Source: Chloroflexota bacterium (GTDB lineage: Bacteria; Chloroflexota; Anaerolineae; Anaerolineales; Villigracilaceae). Taken from it: a DNA stretch of 64,000 bases. Below are positions 30,689-41,119 of the stretch, piece after piece. The DNA is taken from assembly GCA_026390015.1 (NCBI GenBank), contig JAPLGS010000139.1, forward strand, positions 124,001 through 188,000, read 5' to 3'. The notes below the pieces were generated by a model. That model had not been told where the DNA came from and did not search any database. It was given only the letters and a program-made list of their open reading frames with translations. The position numbers and the translations under genes are program-made. How positions within the stretch are numbered: the stretch's first letter is position 1; each line of letters begins with the position of its first letter.

Positions 30689-31795
30689 TTAAGAAATAAG
30701 TACCACAGCCAGCGTAAATTCCTTTAAAGCGTCTTCATTTATAGTCACACCCAAACCCACACCGTTGGGCACATCAATGGTGGAATCTGAATTTAATGTA
30801 AAACTTTCATTTGTAATATCGCGAACATAATAACGATCCGATGCTGAAATATCAGCGGGCAATATAAAGTTTGGCAGGGATGCGATCGCGAGGTTTGAGG
30901 CGCGCCCAACGCCGGTCTCCAACATACCGCCGCACCAAACCGGCATCGAAACTTCCCTGCAAATATCGTGGACCATCACGCCCTGGCTCAATCCACCCAG
31001 GCGGCCCGCCTTGATATTGATCGTGCGGCAGGCTTTCATTTCGATCGCGTAACGGGCATGGCGCGGTGAAAAGATACTTTCATCCAAACAAATGGGCGTT
31101 TCAAATTGATCCTGTAATTTATGATGATCCCAAATATCATCCTCAAACAAAGGCTGTTCGATCAACAGCAAATTCAATTTATCAAGCGGTTTGAGTATTT
31201 TTGCATCATCCAATGAATAGGCGGAATTCGCGTCCACCTGCAATCGCAGGTTTGGAAATTCCTTTCGAACGGCGGACGCATCTTCAACGTCTCTGCCCGG
31301 TTTGATCTTGATCTTCACCCGTGCATATCCCTGCTTAATATAATCCGCCGCGCTTCGCACCAAACCTTGAGCTGATGACTGAATCCCTATAGAGACTCCC
31401 ACCTCGACCTTTTCACGCACTCCGCCCAGCAGTTCGCGCAGTGATTTGCCTGTACGCTTCCCAAGCAAGTCCCACAACGCCATCTCCATGCCTGCCTTCG
31501 CGAGGTGATGTCCGCGGATACCGGAGACACGCGCCTGAAAATCCATCGCATCTTTTACATCTTTTCCTAGGATTAAAGGAGCTATAAAATCCTTAAGGAT
31601 GTGCATGGCTGTGCCGGTGGTTTCATAGTTATAACCGGGGTCACGTGAAGCCACACATTCGCCATGCCCGATCATCCCTTCTGAATGAATGGTGATCAGG
31701 ATGCATTCGCGATCTATATCACGCCCGAAGGAAGTCTCAAACGGTGAGACCAGCGGCATCTTTAGGTGATGGAAGGTGATCGATTCTATTTTCAT
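30689..31795 (-). CDS. o-succinylbenzoate synthase/enolase-superfamily enzyme
   Basis: HHLAKAGMEMALWDLLGKRTGKSL, RVKIKIKPGRD, QVDANSAYSLDD, CLDESI, NIKAGRLGG. Confidence 0.85.
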   Translation of the reverse strand: MKIESITFHHLKMPLVSPFETSFGRDIDRECILITIHSEGMIGHGECVASRDPGYNYETTGTAMHILKDFIAPLILGKDVKDAMDFQARVSGIRGHHLAKAGMEMALWDLLGKRTGKSLRELLGGVREKVEVGVSIGIQSSAQGLVRSAADYIKQGYARVKIKIKPGRDVEDASAVRKEFPNLRLQVDANSAYSLDDAKILKPLDKLNLLLIEQPLFEDDIWDHHKLQDQFETPICLDESIFSPRHARYAIEMKACRTINIKAGRLGGLSQGVMVHDICREVSMPVWCGGMLETGVGRASNLAIASLPNFILPADISASDRYYVRDITNESFTLNSDSTIDVPNGVGLGVTINEDALKEFTLAVVLIS

Positions 31796-32316
31796 TTTTC
31801 AACCTTAACTTCATTTTGTTCATCACCGATTTTCAAAGCACGCAACGCATCGTCGATGCTGGAAGATTCCAAACGCATGCCGGGCGCAGGTGTACCGCAG
31901 TAGGGGCAAATATTCCACGGGAGTTCCATAAATTTCGCGCAATTATGGCAGGCCTTCTTTAACTTTGTGTGACAATTCGGGCAGATCTGCCAATCTTCCT
32001 TGACGCGCCTTTCACAGCCTGGACAAAGTGGGAGATCTTCCAAGGCTTGAAGCAAGGCTTCTTCTTCCAGTGTGCGTTGGTATTCCTCTTCAAGTGTACG
32101 CGGCGGCCTCAGGATGAGGTAAACGATCACGCCCGGCAGATTTAACAAGGCCACCATCAGCGCGGCAAGTGCTTGCACCAAAGGGTCGCGGGCGCGTGAG
32201 CGGATGTCGCGATAAGTCCACACGACGAGGCTGATCCACAAGGCGGCCAGAAATGCGCCGCCAAAGGCGGTCAACACGAGTGTTAGACTACTTAGAAAAA
32301 CGGGATCAAAGGTCAT
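31792..32316 (-). CDS. membrane protein with C-terminal double zinc ribbon
   Basis: CPGCERRVKEDWQICPNCHTKLKKACHNCAKFMELPWNICPYCGTP. Confidence 0.8.
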   Translation of the reverse strand: MTFDPVFLSSLTLVLTAFGGAFLAALWISLVVWTYRDIRSRARDPLVQALAALMVALLNLPGVIVYLILRPPRTLEEEYQRTLEEEALLQALEDLPLCPGCERRVKEDWQICPNCHTKLKKACHNCAKFMELPWNICPYCGTPAPGMRLESSSIDDALRALKIGDEQNEVKVEK

Positions 32317-32380
32317 AAGAACTCCGAGGGAATTGCTTACTTCTGAAATTAATCAGCAGAGAATATTTTAATCCATTATC

Positions 32381-33667
32381 TCATGGAGTCTGGAAAACAA
32401 AACGCCAATCTTCCCCAGCCTGAGAAACAGTTGAGTTGACTCCCATCATCTGATAAACAGTTCGTCCTGGCCGTAAATAAATGGGATCGCCATCCAACGT
32501 GGTAAGCAGTAATGGTTGATCTTCATACACACGATGCCAGATTGCAGGGATCGCCACACCGTCACGAAAAACATAAGCATTCCCAAAATCCAAAAGATCG
32601 ATGTTAAAGACCTCATCATGCGCATTGTATGAATTTGCAAAAATATGCGGGGCGAGCAGGACAACCACATTCGCAGCTGTCACAGGCAATCCGGTTTGCG
32701 CATCAGAAAGTGCAGTGTACGCTTCAGGCTTTCCTTTGACCATATCATTCGCTTCCTGGTATCGGAAATATTGGTGAGTAATGGGATCATACTCCCAATA
32801 ATTGTAGTTATATACTGAATAAAAGGAATAAACACGCTTTGCGATCAGAGCGCTCTCAGGTGCATCCACTGTGAAGAAACCGCCATTTAAAACTTGCTTG
32901 GAATTATCCACTCCTTTTTTTACAGCGCAAGCCGCCCATTTTGTGGAATTAAAAAATTGATTGTTGTATGAATCCCGATGATAGGGGCCGGTAAAATAAG
33001 GCGAACAACCGCCAAAGCCCACGATGACCAAAAAATCTTTTAGGTCACCACCCTGCAAATAAGATAACTCCCGCTGGTCTGCGGATTTAAATACAAGGAA
33101 CGCATGATACATGCGCGTTACATGTGCGTCAAAATATCTCCCCGAACGCACTGGGCCGACCATCGTGGGGTTATTTGAATAAAAAACTGCTATAAAACGC
33201 GTATCTCCCCATTCAATATAATATTCATAAATCACATCAGCCAAGGTCAAACCTGATTGAGGGCGGATGTAATCTGGTGAGTTCGCAATCTTTATCGCCA
33301 TAGGCCTGTGCTGGAGGAAAGTTGGATCACTGACAGGCAGGCCTGTTAACGGATTATAGATATTGAGTTGGCTGATTTCCGTTTGAGGAAGTAACTCAAC
33401 GGGTGTGGATAAAATTTCAGGCAGAACATAACGAGTTGGATATGGAGTATATGTCAACTCGATCTGCTGGGTCAGGGAGATACTGTAGGGATCTACCGTC
33501 GCTTCAAGTTGGGGCTGAAAGGGAGTCAGCGTGGTAACCCCAGACACGTTCACAGCAACCGGAGCAGGAATCAGATTCGGAGCAGTAGCGCAGGATGCGA
33601 TCAATATAATGGACAGAATCCAAAAGAAGCTGCTAAATCCACTCGATCTGCGCTGTTGAAAAGTCAT
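32381..33667 (-). CDS. DUF3048 (YerB-like) lipoprotein
   Basis: Lipobox IASC; NPLTGLPV...RPMAIKIANSPDYIRPQSGLTLADVIYEYYIE. Confidence 0.85.
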   Translation of the reverse strand: MTFQQRRSSGFSSFFWILSIILIASCATAPNLIPAPVAVNVSGVTTLTPFQPQLEATVDPYSISLTQQIELTYTPYPTRYVLPEILSTPVELLPQTEISQLNIYNPLTGLPVSDPTFLQHRPMAIKIANSPDYIRPQSGLTLADVIYEYYIEWGDTRFIAVFYSNNPTMVGPVRSGRYFDAHVTRMYHAFLVFKSADQRELSYLQGGDLKDFLVIVGFGGCSPYFTGPYHRDSYNNQFFNSTKWAACAVKKGVDNSKQVLNGGFFTVDAPESALIAKRVYSFYSVYNYNYWEYDPITHQYFRYQEANDMVKGKPEAYTALSDAQTGLPVTAANVVVLLAPHIFANSYNAHDEVFNIDLLDFGNAYVFRDGVAIPAIWHRVYEDQPLLLTTLDGDPIYLRPGRTVYQMMGVNSTVSQAGEDWRFVFQTP

Positions 33668-33738
33668 GAGCTTGATTGTACCAAATGCAATCTCATCAAA
33701 GGTGGGCGGCAATAAAACTGATACAATTGCCATCTCCC

Positions 33739-35289
33739 ATGTTGATTTTTGTCTCTTGCCTGCTTTTTTTTGTGACTACGCTGGCATTAATCGTGTTACG
33801 TCTGACCCGCCCAACCGCCCGCTTTGCATGGTTGGTTGCCGTGGGCGGTGCTATGCTTGGCTTTGCGAGCGTGGTTATTTGGCCGGCCCAAATGCCATTC
33901 GAGATTGCTTTGCCGGCCTGGAAGCCGCTTGCTTTGTTCGTGAGCCAGGTCACATTTCACGCGGATGAACTTTCCTGGCCGCTTGCCTTATCCATTTCCG
34001 CCCTCACAGTTGGCATGTTACTAACAGCCGTGGCGCGTCCAGTCGCTGCAAATTCATATGCATGGACAGGCACATTAGCCTTAAGTGGGATCGGTATCAT
34101 GGCGGTAACAGCCGATAATCCGTTGACTTTATTGCTGGTTTGGGCCGCACTTGATTTTACTGAACTTGCCGCCCAATTATTATCTGTGGAAGGAACCTCG
34201 AACAATGAAAAAGTGGTTACTTCCTTTTCCACACGGGCACTGGGAATTGGATTCTTAGTATGGGCAAATATTATCAGCATTGCGCAGGGAGGGGTTTTTA
34301 ATTTTCAATCCATGCCGGCAAATTCCGGGATTTACCTTATCATAGCCGCAGGGCTGCGCCTGGGTGTGTTTCCACTGCATTTGCCTTATTCATCTGATTC
34401 AACCCTAAGACGCGGTTTCGGAACATCGCTTCGTTTGATTTCAGCGGTATCCAGTTTGGTGCTGTTGGCTCATGTGCCCATTGGAAGTAACACAACATTC
34501 ACTCCGCTCCCGCTCGCATTTGCACTCATTGCAGGTCTGTACGGCGGTTGGATGTGGCTGCGGGCGCCGGATGAATTAACTGGCAGACCCTACTGGATTA
34601 TTAGTCTAGCCGCATTGTCAATTACATCAGCTCTGAGCGGAAATCAATTAAGCGCAGTCGCCTGGGGTTGCGCGCTTATTCTTGTTGGCGGATCGTTATT
34701 TCTCGCATCGGTTCAACAGACTTGGTTAAACCGCACCTTGCTTATCGGCGCGTGGAGTCTTTCCGCGCTGCCATTTTCGCTAACGGCCAGCGCGTGGCTT
34801 GGCAACTTAGGTTTCTTTCTTCCATTTGTGATCCTGGCTCAAGCCCTGCTCGTTGCCGGATTTATCCGTCACGCGCTTCGCCCGTCTGGGCGAGACTCAC
34901 TGGAATCTCAAGCAGGCTGGACGCGCACAGTTTACCCAGCCGGCATTATTTTGCTCATTATCTGTCAACTATTATTGGGATTTATTGGATGGAACGGCGC
35001 GCTTCAGATCGGCGCGTGGCTTCAAGCCATCATCACCTCACTTCTAACCTTTGGGCTGGTTTGGGCGACACCGCGTTTTCGCATCCTCAACCCGATTCGC
35101 GCACACTGGGTAAAAAATCCCGCATCCTCACGAATCGATGGTATCTATAGTAGTTTGTGGGTGATATACAACCTCTTTGGACGAATAAGCCAGACGATAA
35201 ACACAATGCTTGAAGGTGAAAGCGGCATCATGTGGACATTGCTCTTTTTGATTATATTCATCTCTTTACTGACACAGGGAATTCCATAA
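33739..35289 (+). CDS. divergent NuoL/M-like (antiporter-type) membrane subunit
   Basis: About 14 TM helices; WAALDFTELAAQLL, GLRLGVFPLHLPY region. Confidence 0.6.
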   Translation: MLIFVSCLLFFVTTLALIVLRLTRPTARFAWLVAVGGAMLGFASVVIWPAQMPFEIALPAWKPLALFVSQVTFHADELSWPLALSISALTVGMLLTAVARPVAANSYAWTGTLALSGIGIMAVTADNPLTLLLVWAALDFTELAAQLLSVEGTSNNEKVVTSFSTRALGIGFLVWANIISIAQGGVFNFQSMPANSGIYLIIAAGLRLGVFPLHLPYSSDSTLRRGFGTSLRLISAVSSLVLLAHVPIGSNTTFTPLPLAFALIAGLYGGWMWLRAPDELTGRPYWIISLAALSITSALSGNQLSAVAWGCALILVGGSLFLASVQQTWLNRTLLIGAWSLSALPFSLTASAWLGNLGFFLPFVILAQALLVAGFIRHALRPSGRDSLESQAGWTRTVYPAGIILLIICQLLLGFIGWNGALQIGAWLQAIITSLLTFGLVWATPRFRILNPIRAHWVKNPASSRIDGIYSSLWVIYNLFGRISQTINTMLEGESGIMWTLLFLIIFISLLTQGIP

Positions 35290-35290
35290 A

Positions 35291-35899
35291 ATGGTCATCG
35301 AAATCGTTTCATGGGCCGCAGTTGGCTTAATCCTTGCAACTTCCACTGTCATGCTCATAATTCACGACTGGCGTATCAACCTCGGCGCTTTGGCCTTGCA
35401 ATATGTCGCAGCCTTCTGGCTGGTGACGCGCCACCTGCCTTTTGTAATGGGTTCTACAAAATTGATCACCGGCTGGATGGTGGTGGCCGCCCTTGGCATG
35501 ACCCGCCTCAGTTTATCATCCGAAGAAGAAGATAATAATGAGGAATCTTCCTTACTTCGCGGACGATGGTTCCGTATGATCCTGATGTGCATTGTGGCAC
35601 TTGTCACCGCGGGAGTAACAGCGCGCATAGAAGTTGTTATTCCCGGGCTTGGGCTGCCGGTAATTGCTGGCGGTATTCTGCTGATAGGCGCAGGCGTTGT
35701 GCACCTGGGCGTAACTTCTGAAATTCTGCGTGTGATCATCGGATTGCTGACACTCTTAACCGGCTTTGAAATTTTATACGCCGCAGTGGAAAGCTCGATC
35801 CTTGTGGCCGGATTACTCTCGGTGATCAGTCTGGGATTAGGCCTGGCCGGGTCGTATCTCTTACTAGCTGGTACTTCTCCGCCAGAATTGGAGAATTAA
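35291..35899 (+). CDS. small polytopic membrane protein, possibly NuoK/J-like
   Basis: Several TM helices; between two NuoM/N-like genes with 1-3 nt gaps. Confidence 0.45.
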   Translation: MVIEIVSWAAVGLILATSTVMLIIHDWRINLGALALQYVAAFWLVTRHLPFVMGSTKLITGWMVVAALGMTRLSLSSEEEDNNEESSLLRGRWFRMILMCIVALVTAGVTARIEVVIPGLGLPVIAGGILLIGAGVVHLGVTSEILRVIIGLLTLLTGFEILYAAVESSILVAGLLSVISLGLGLAGSYLLLAGTSPPELEN

Positions 35900-35901
35900 T
35901 T

Positions 35902-37299
35902 ATGAGCGCCCCAATTCTCTGGATTGCAATTCCCTTCATCAGTGGATTTATAATTCTTTCCTTTTTGCGCGAGCGCATCTCTCCACTAATCGCAGGGAGC
36001 GTGGCTTTGATACTCGCAATGACCGCCTTGATCATTCCCATTGATACAGCACTCCTGCTTGGTTCGATCTCCATTAAGATTTCACCGTCGATTCTATTTT
36101 TCGGACGAAGCTTTACTCTGACAACAGCGGATGGATTATTACTTGCCTTAATTTATGGATTGTCCGCATTATGGTTTTTTGGGACAGAAGCATCCGGCAC
36201 AGCCAACAGATTCGTTTCCCTTGGATTAATGATCGTGGCCTTGTTAACAGCATCGATCGCGGTGGAACCATTCCTCTTTGCCGCGCTCTTGCTCGAAATG
36301 GCCGCGATGCTGGTCATCCCCTTATTGGTTCCACCCTCCCAAAAACCAGGCCGGGGCGTGGTTCGTTTTCTTATCTATCAAACTCTTGCCATGCCATTCA
36401 TCCTTTTCTCAGGCTGGATGCTGGCCGGCGTGGAAGCCAGCCCCGGAGACATCAACACCACGATACAGGCCGGCACAATGCTCAGCCTGGGATTTGCCTT
36501 TCTGCTGGGTGTCTTTCCTCTTTATAACTGGATTCCGATGTTGACTGAAGAATCGCCTCCTTATGTTGTAGGATTTCTGCTCTGGGTTTTTCCCACTTTC
36601 ACAGTGATCTTCGGGCTGGGGTTTTTAGACCGCTATACATGGCTAAGAACATCCCCTCAACTTTCGGGAGCCATACAAATTGCCGGGCTGTTCATGGTGG
36701 CCAGCGGTGGAATTTTCGCTGCTTTGCAAAAACACATCGGACGAATGATGGGTTATGCCGCTATCGCAGAGACAGGGTTGCTCATGCTCGCAATGGGATT
36801 GCCGTCATCTGAGATGCTCAATGTCACTTTCTTGCTGATCATCCCGCGCGGATTAGAATTGAGCGTTTGGGCATTGGCGCTTTCCATTATTAAACCAAAA
36901 GTAACCTCACTGAAATTCAGCGATGTACAGGGAATCGCAAGAAGTTATCCCTTTGCGGTTACTGCGATTATTTTGGCACATCTTTCAATGACGGGTTTTC
37001 CCCTGTTGGCAGGTTTTCCGCCGCGCCTGGCTTTATGGCAGGAAATTGCCGGGCAATCACTTACCATATCCTTTTGGATTTTTCTGGGAATGCTTGGCCT
37101 TATTTTAGCCGCGACACGGACCCTGGCTGTTTTTGTGATGGCAAGCGAGAACAAAGCCTGGCAGCGAAATGAATCCTGGATGCAGCTGATCATGCTTGGG
37201 CTGGGATTGATCGGGTTGTTCATCCTGGGAATATTCCCGCAAATATTACAGCCATTTTTTATCAACCTGCCCGCCTTATTCAATCATCTTGGCCAGTAA
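35902..37299 (+). CDS. NuoM/N-like proton-conducting membrane subunit
   Basis: LGVFPLYNWIPMLTEESPPYVVGFLLW, GRMMGYAAIAETGLLML. Confidence 0.65.
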   Translation: MSAPILWIAIPFISGFIILSFLRERISPLIAGSVALILAMTALIIPIDTALLLGSISIKISPSILFFGRSFTLTTADGLLLALIYGLSALWFFGTEASGTANRFVSLGLMIVALLTASIAVEPFLFAALLLEMAAMLVIPLLVPPSQKPGRGVVRFLIYQTLAMPFILFSGWMLAGVEASPGDINTTIQAGTMLSLGFAFLLGVFPLYNWIPMLTEESPPYVVGFLLWVFPTFTVIFGLGFLDRYTWLRTSPQLSGAIQIAGLFMVASGGIFAALQKHIGRMMGYAAIAETGLLMLAMGLPSSEMLNVTFLLIIPRGLELSVWALALSIIKPKVTSLKFSDVQGIARSYPFAVTAIILAHLSMTGFPLLAGFPPRLALWQEIAGQSLTISFWIFLGMLGLILAATRTLAVFVMASENKAWQRNESWMQLIMLGLGLIGLFILGIFPQILQPFFINLPALFNHLGQ

Positions 37300-37361
37300 G
37301 CTCGGTATGCGGGCGTGCTATAATTTCAATCACCGATTTTTCTTTTTGAGCGGAGAGAACC

Positions 37362-38552
37362 ATGGAATTTGAACAAATTATTAAGCGGCTTGAATGGCTG
37401 GACAATCAGCAGCGCCAGAACCAGGACACGCTAACAAAACTGGATGCACGCTTGTCCTCCTTTGAGACAACTGTCAACGCTGTTTCCAAACAGATCAAAA
37501 CCTTGAGCAGCCAAATTACCGAAATAACCCCGACAGCCTCGCGCCTCGATCAATTTGAGACGATGCTTACCCGTCAACGCGCTGAATTTCTCAAAATTAT
37601 CGAAGCAAATGAAAAGGCGCAAACACTAAGCGGACGCGATTACACTAAAAGATTCGAATCCGAGCTAAGCGAGATCAACAAAGCCATCGGGCAGATTAAA
37701 ATAACCACCAACCTGACGGAGATCAAGAAACAGATCAAGGATCGCGCAGATGAAATGCAGCGTGTCTTGAACAATGTCAGTGATCTTAAACTTCGAGTCG
37801 ATGAAGCGGTACGCACCAAAGATGACGCTCTCCATTCTCTAAAAGCAATCGAGGAGACACGCAAAAACGATCTAAAGCAGGTCTCAGATATTCAAGGCGA
37901 GGTCACGGCCTTGCGAAAACGAATCGATGAGAACCGCGATAAAGCGACCATCACGTCCGATGGTCTTCGCAATATCGAGAACCGTTTTACAGCGCTGACT
38001 GCGTCAGAGCTTGAACGCAAACAGGCACAAGCGGCGTTTCTTGAAGAGCAGGCGATCGTACAAATTGACCGCGACCGCGCCTGGAAAGCCTGGAAGGAAA
38101 AATATGAGTCCTTCCAAAAAGAGACGGCAAACGTCGATTCTCACATACAAAATCTTGACGAAGCTTTACGCGGCGCGAAGAAAGCCCAGGAAGCCTACCT
38201 TGAATTGAATACAAGGCTGGAACGCCGCATCAATGAAGTCACTGAAATGCAGCGCCTCGCAGAAGACCGCCTAAGACAAGAATGGGTAAGTTTCAAATCA
38301 GACGACCAAAAACGATGGACAGGCTACAGCCTTTCATCTGAAGAATCTTTCCGTGATATTCGAAAAGAATCTGTTAAAACAACAGAACGCATCCCGCCTT
38401 TAAATGATGCCTTGCAGGTCTTACAAGACCAAATGCACCAGACCACCGATACGACAGAAAAAGAATTACAGGAATTAATGAATGTGATCCACGAATGGAT
38501 GACATCGTACCAGCGCATCATGGGGCACGGCAAAAAAGCATCTAAGAAGTAA
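37362..38552 (+). CDS. long coiled-coil protein
   Basis: About 400 aa of charged heptad-like sequence. Confidence 0.6.
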   Translation: MEFEQIIKRLEWLDNQQRQNQDTLTKLDARLSSFETTVNAVSKQIKTLSSQITEITPTASRLDQFETMLTRQRAEFLKIIEANEKAQTLSGRDYTKRFESELSEINKAIGQIKITTNLTEIKKQIKDRADEMQRVLNNVSDLKLRVDEAVRTKDDALHSLKAIEETRKNDLKQVSDIQGEVTALRKRIDENRDKATITSDGLRNIENRFTALTASELERKQAQAAFLEEQAIVQIDRDRAWKAWKEKYESFQKETANVDSHIQNLDEALRGAKKAQEAYLELNTRLERRINEVTEMQRLAEDRLRQEWVSFKSDDQKRWTGYSLSSEESFRDIRKESVKTTERIPPLNDALQVLQDQMHQTTDTTEKELQELMNVIHEWMTSYQRIMGHGKKASKK

Positions 38553-38555
38553 ATC

Positions 38556-40451
38556 ATGCGAGTCATCGGCACAGCAGGTCACGTAGATCACGGCAAGTCC
38601 ACGCTTATCTCCGCACTCACCGGCGTTCATCCTGACCGCCTCAAGGAGGAACAGGCTCGTGAGATGACCATCGAACTCGGATTTGGCTGGCTCACCCTTC
38701 CAGACGGCGAGGAAGTGGGAATTATCGACGTGCCCGGTCATCGTGATTTTATCGAAAACATGCTTTCTGGCATTGGGGGAATCGACGCGGCATTGCTCGT
38801 CATCGCTGCGGATGAAGGCGTCATGCCACAGACGAAAGAACACCTGGCGATATTGGACTTATTGCAAATCCCCGCTGGAATAATTGTTGTTACGAAAACC
38901 GATCTCGCTTCTGACTCAGGATGGCTTGACCTTTTGGAAATAGACATTCGCTCCGCTGTCGGCGGCACCATCCTACGTGACGCTAGTATTGTCCGAGTCT
39001 CCGCAAAAAACAAAACAGGCCTTGACCTTCTCATTTCCCAACTCAGCAAAATATTAGAGGAAAAACCCGCGCGGATTGATCTCAACCGCCCGCGCCTGCC
39101 GATCGACCGCGTCTTTAGCATGAGCGGATTCGGAACCGTGGTCACCGGAACGCTCAGCGACGGTCATCTATCCGTTGGCGATGAAGTGGAAATTTTGCCT
39201 GCCGGGTTGAAGGGCCGAATAAGAGGACTTCAAACTCACAAGAAAAAAGAAGAGACTGCAATGATCGGGTCTCGCACCGCGGTCAACATATCCGGGGTCG
39301 ATACAGAATTAATTCAACGCGGCAACGTAGTGATCCGAAGGAATCCAACTCAATACCAGGCCACCAGAAGGATCGATGCGCGTTTCCGTTTACTCAAGGA
39401 TGTATCAACTTCGATCAAACATGGCGACGAAGTGAAATTTTTCGTGGGAGCAAGTGAAACTATTGCGACACTACGTTTGCTCGGCACCGAGGAGCTCAAC
39501 GCTGGCGATGAAGCCTGGATCCAACTTGAACTGCGTGAACCAGTTGTAACCGTGCGCGGAGATCGATACATTCTGCGCCGCCCGTCACCAGGTGAAACCC
39601 TCGGCGGTGGTTCTGTCATTAACCATCAACCCAAGGGCAGGCATAAACGCTTTGACGAAGGCGTGCTCAAATCACTTGAATCTCTGATACTAGGCTCCCC
39701 CCCAGACATTTTGTTTGAAGCCGCCCTGGCGCTCCATGCTGCACCATTGAAAGAGATCTTTATCAAATCGCGCCTTGAAACAGCTATTGCAGAATCGGCA
39801 TTTGAAGAATTGTTGAATTCCGGGCAGATAATCCTTCTTGAGGCTCAGCCTATTAAAAGTAATTCCCTTGCTATGGCCTTCCCCCACTGGAACACATTGC
39901 AGGAAAAGGTTTTTCAGCTTATCAATTCGTATCACAAGGAATTTCCATTAAGGCGCGGAATTCCACGTGAGGAATTGAAAAGCAAGTTGAAATTCACGCC
40001 GCGTATTTTTAACGCCACGATCAACCGGCTTTGCGCTGATCACTTGATAACTGATCATTCCGTTTGGCTGGCAAAACCCGGGCATGAGATCAAGTTCAAT
40101 GGGGCCGACCAGATCAAAGTCAAAGAGTTGATGCACAAGTTTGAGGCGAATCCATTTGCCCCGCCAAACGTCAAAGAATGTCAATCCGATGTAGGAGAGG
40201 AAATCCTCAACTCATTGATCGCACTGGGCGAACTTGTGACTGTTTCGCAGGATGTCATCTTTCGCAAACAAGATTATGAAGAGATGATCGCGAAGATACG
40301 TGGAGAGCTGCAAAAAAAAGGGACGGTCACACTCGCTGAAGTACGCGACACGCTGAACACCACACGGAAATATGTTCAGGCGTTGCTGGAGCATTTGGAT
40401 TCGATCGGTGTAACCATGCGTGATGGCGATGCCAGAAAGTTGAGGAAATAA
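38556..40451 (+). CDS. selB: selenocysteine-specific translation elongation factor
   Basis: GTAGHVDHGKSTLISALTGVHPDRLKEEQAREMTIELGFGWL, IDVPGHRDFIENML, winged-helix C-terminus. Confidence 0.92.
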   Translation: MRVIGTAGHVDHGKSTLISALTGVHPDRLKEEQAREMTIELGFGWLTLPDGEEVGIIDVPGHRDFIENMLSGIGGIDAALLVIAADEGVMPQTKEHLAILDLLQIPAGIIVVTKTDLASDSGWLDLLEIDIRSAVGGTILRDASIVRVSAKNKTGLDLLISQLSKILEEKPARIDLNRPRLPIDRVFSMSGFGTVVTGTLSDGHLSVGDEVEILPAGLKGRIRGLQTHKKKEETAMIGSRTAVNISGVDTELIQRGNVVIRRNPTQYQATRRIDARFRLLKDVSTSIKHGDEVKFFVGASETIATLRLLGTEELNAGDEAWIQLELREPVVTVRGDRYILRRPSPGETLGGGSVINHQPKGRHKRFDEGVLKSLESLILGSPPDILFEAALALHAAPLKEIFIKSRLETAIAESAFEELLNSGQIILLEAQPIKSNSLAMAFPHWNTLQEKVFQLINSYHKEFPLRRGIPREELKSKLKFTPRIFNATINRLCADHLITDHSVWLAKPGHEIKFNGADQIKVKELMHKFEANPFAPPNVKECQSDVGEEILNSLIALGELVTVSQDVIFRKQDYEEMIAKIRGELQKKGTVTLAEVRDTLNTTRKYVQALLEHLDSIGVTMRDGDARKLRK

Positions 40452-41119
40452 TGTGCGGACGATTTACCCTGACTGTTGACCCTGCCGAATTGCAGGATGC
40501 GTTTGGATATTTTATATTTCCCAATCAATTCACGCCGCGATTCAACATCGCGCCGTCCCAGCCCGTTCTCGCCATCCCAAATGAAGGGAAAAACACCGCT
40601 GACTTTTTTCTATGGGGATTGATTCCTTCATGGGCCAAGGACCCGTCCATTGCAAATAAACTTATCAATGCGCGTGGTGAAACGATCGCGGAAAAACCAT
40701 CCTTTCGCGGCAGCTTCAAATACAAGCGCTGCCTCATCCTAACCGATGGCTTTTACGAATGGAAATCGCAGGAGGGTGCGAAAACCAAAACCCCATACTT
40801 CATTCACATGAAAGACCGCAAACCTTTTGCCTTTGCAGGCTTGTGGGATGAATGGCATTCCCCTGATGGCGGAACAATTCGCACTTGCACGATCATCACT
40901 ACCACGCCCAACGAACTGATGTCCTCCCTGCACAATCGGATGCCAGTCATTCTGGATCGCGCGGACTATGCTCAATGGTTAGACATGCCGCCTCAAACAC
41001 CTGGTGACTTGCTTCCGCTCATTCGATCATTCCCAAGCGAAAGAATGTCTGCTTATCCGGTTTCGACCATTGTCAACGCCCCAGGCAATGATCATCCCGG
41101 ATGTGTTTTGCCCGTATAA
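40451..41119 (+). CDS. SOS response-associated peptidase (YedK/HMCES)
   Basis: MCGRFTLTVDPAELQDAFG, INARGETIAEKPSFRG, RCLILTDGFYEWK, NRMPVIL. Confidence 0.93.
   Translation: MCGRFTLTVDPAELQDAFGYFIFPNQFTPRFNIAPSQPVLAIPNEGKNTADFFLWGLIPSWAKDPSIANKLINARGETIAEKPSFRGSFKYKRCLILTDGFYEWKSQEGAKTKTPYFIHMKDRKPFAFAGLWDEWHSPDGGTIRTCTIITTTPNELMSSLHNRMPVILDRADYAQWLDMPPQTPGDLLPLIRSFPSERMSAYPVSTIVNAPGNDHPGCVLPV

Noticed and set aside
30600-30690. Short inverted repeat GGTTGAgaacctTCAACC between metG and the enolase-superfamily gene
   Set aside because: Six-bp stem only, no U-tract or adjacent feature to support a function.
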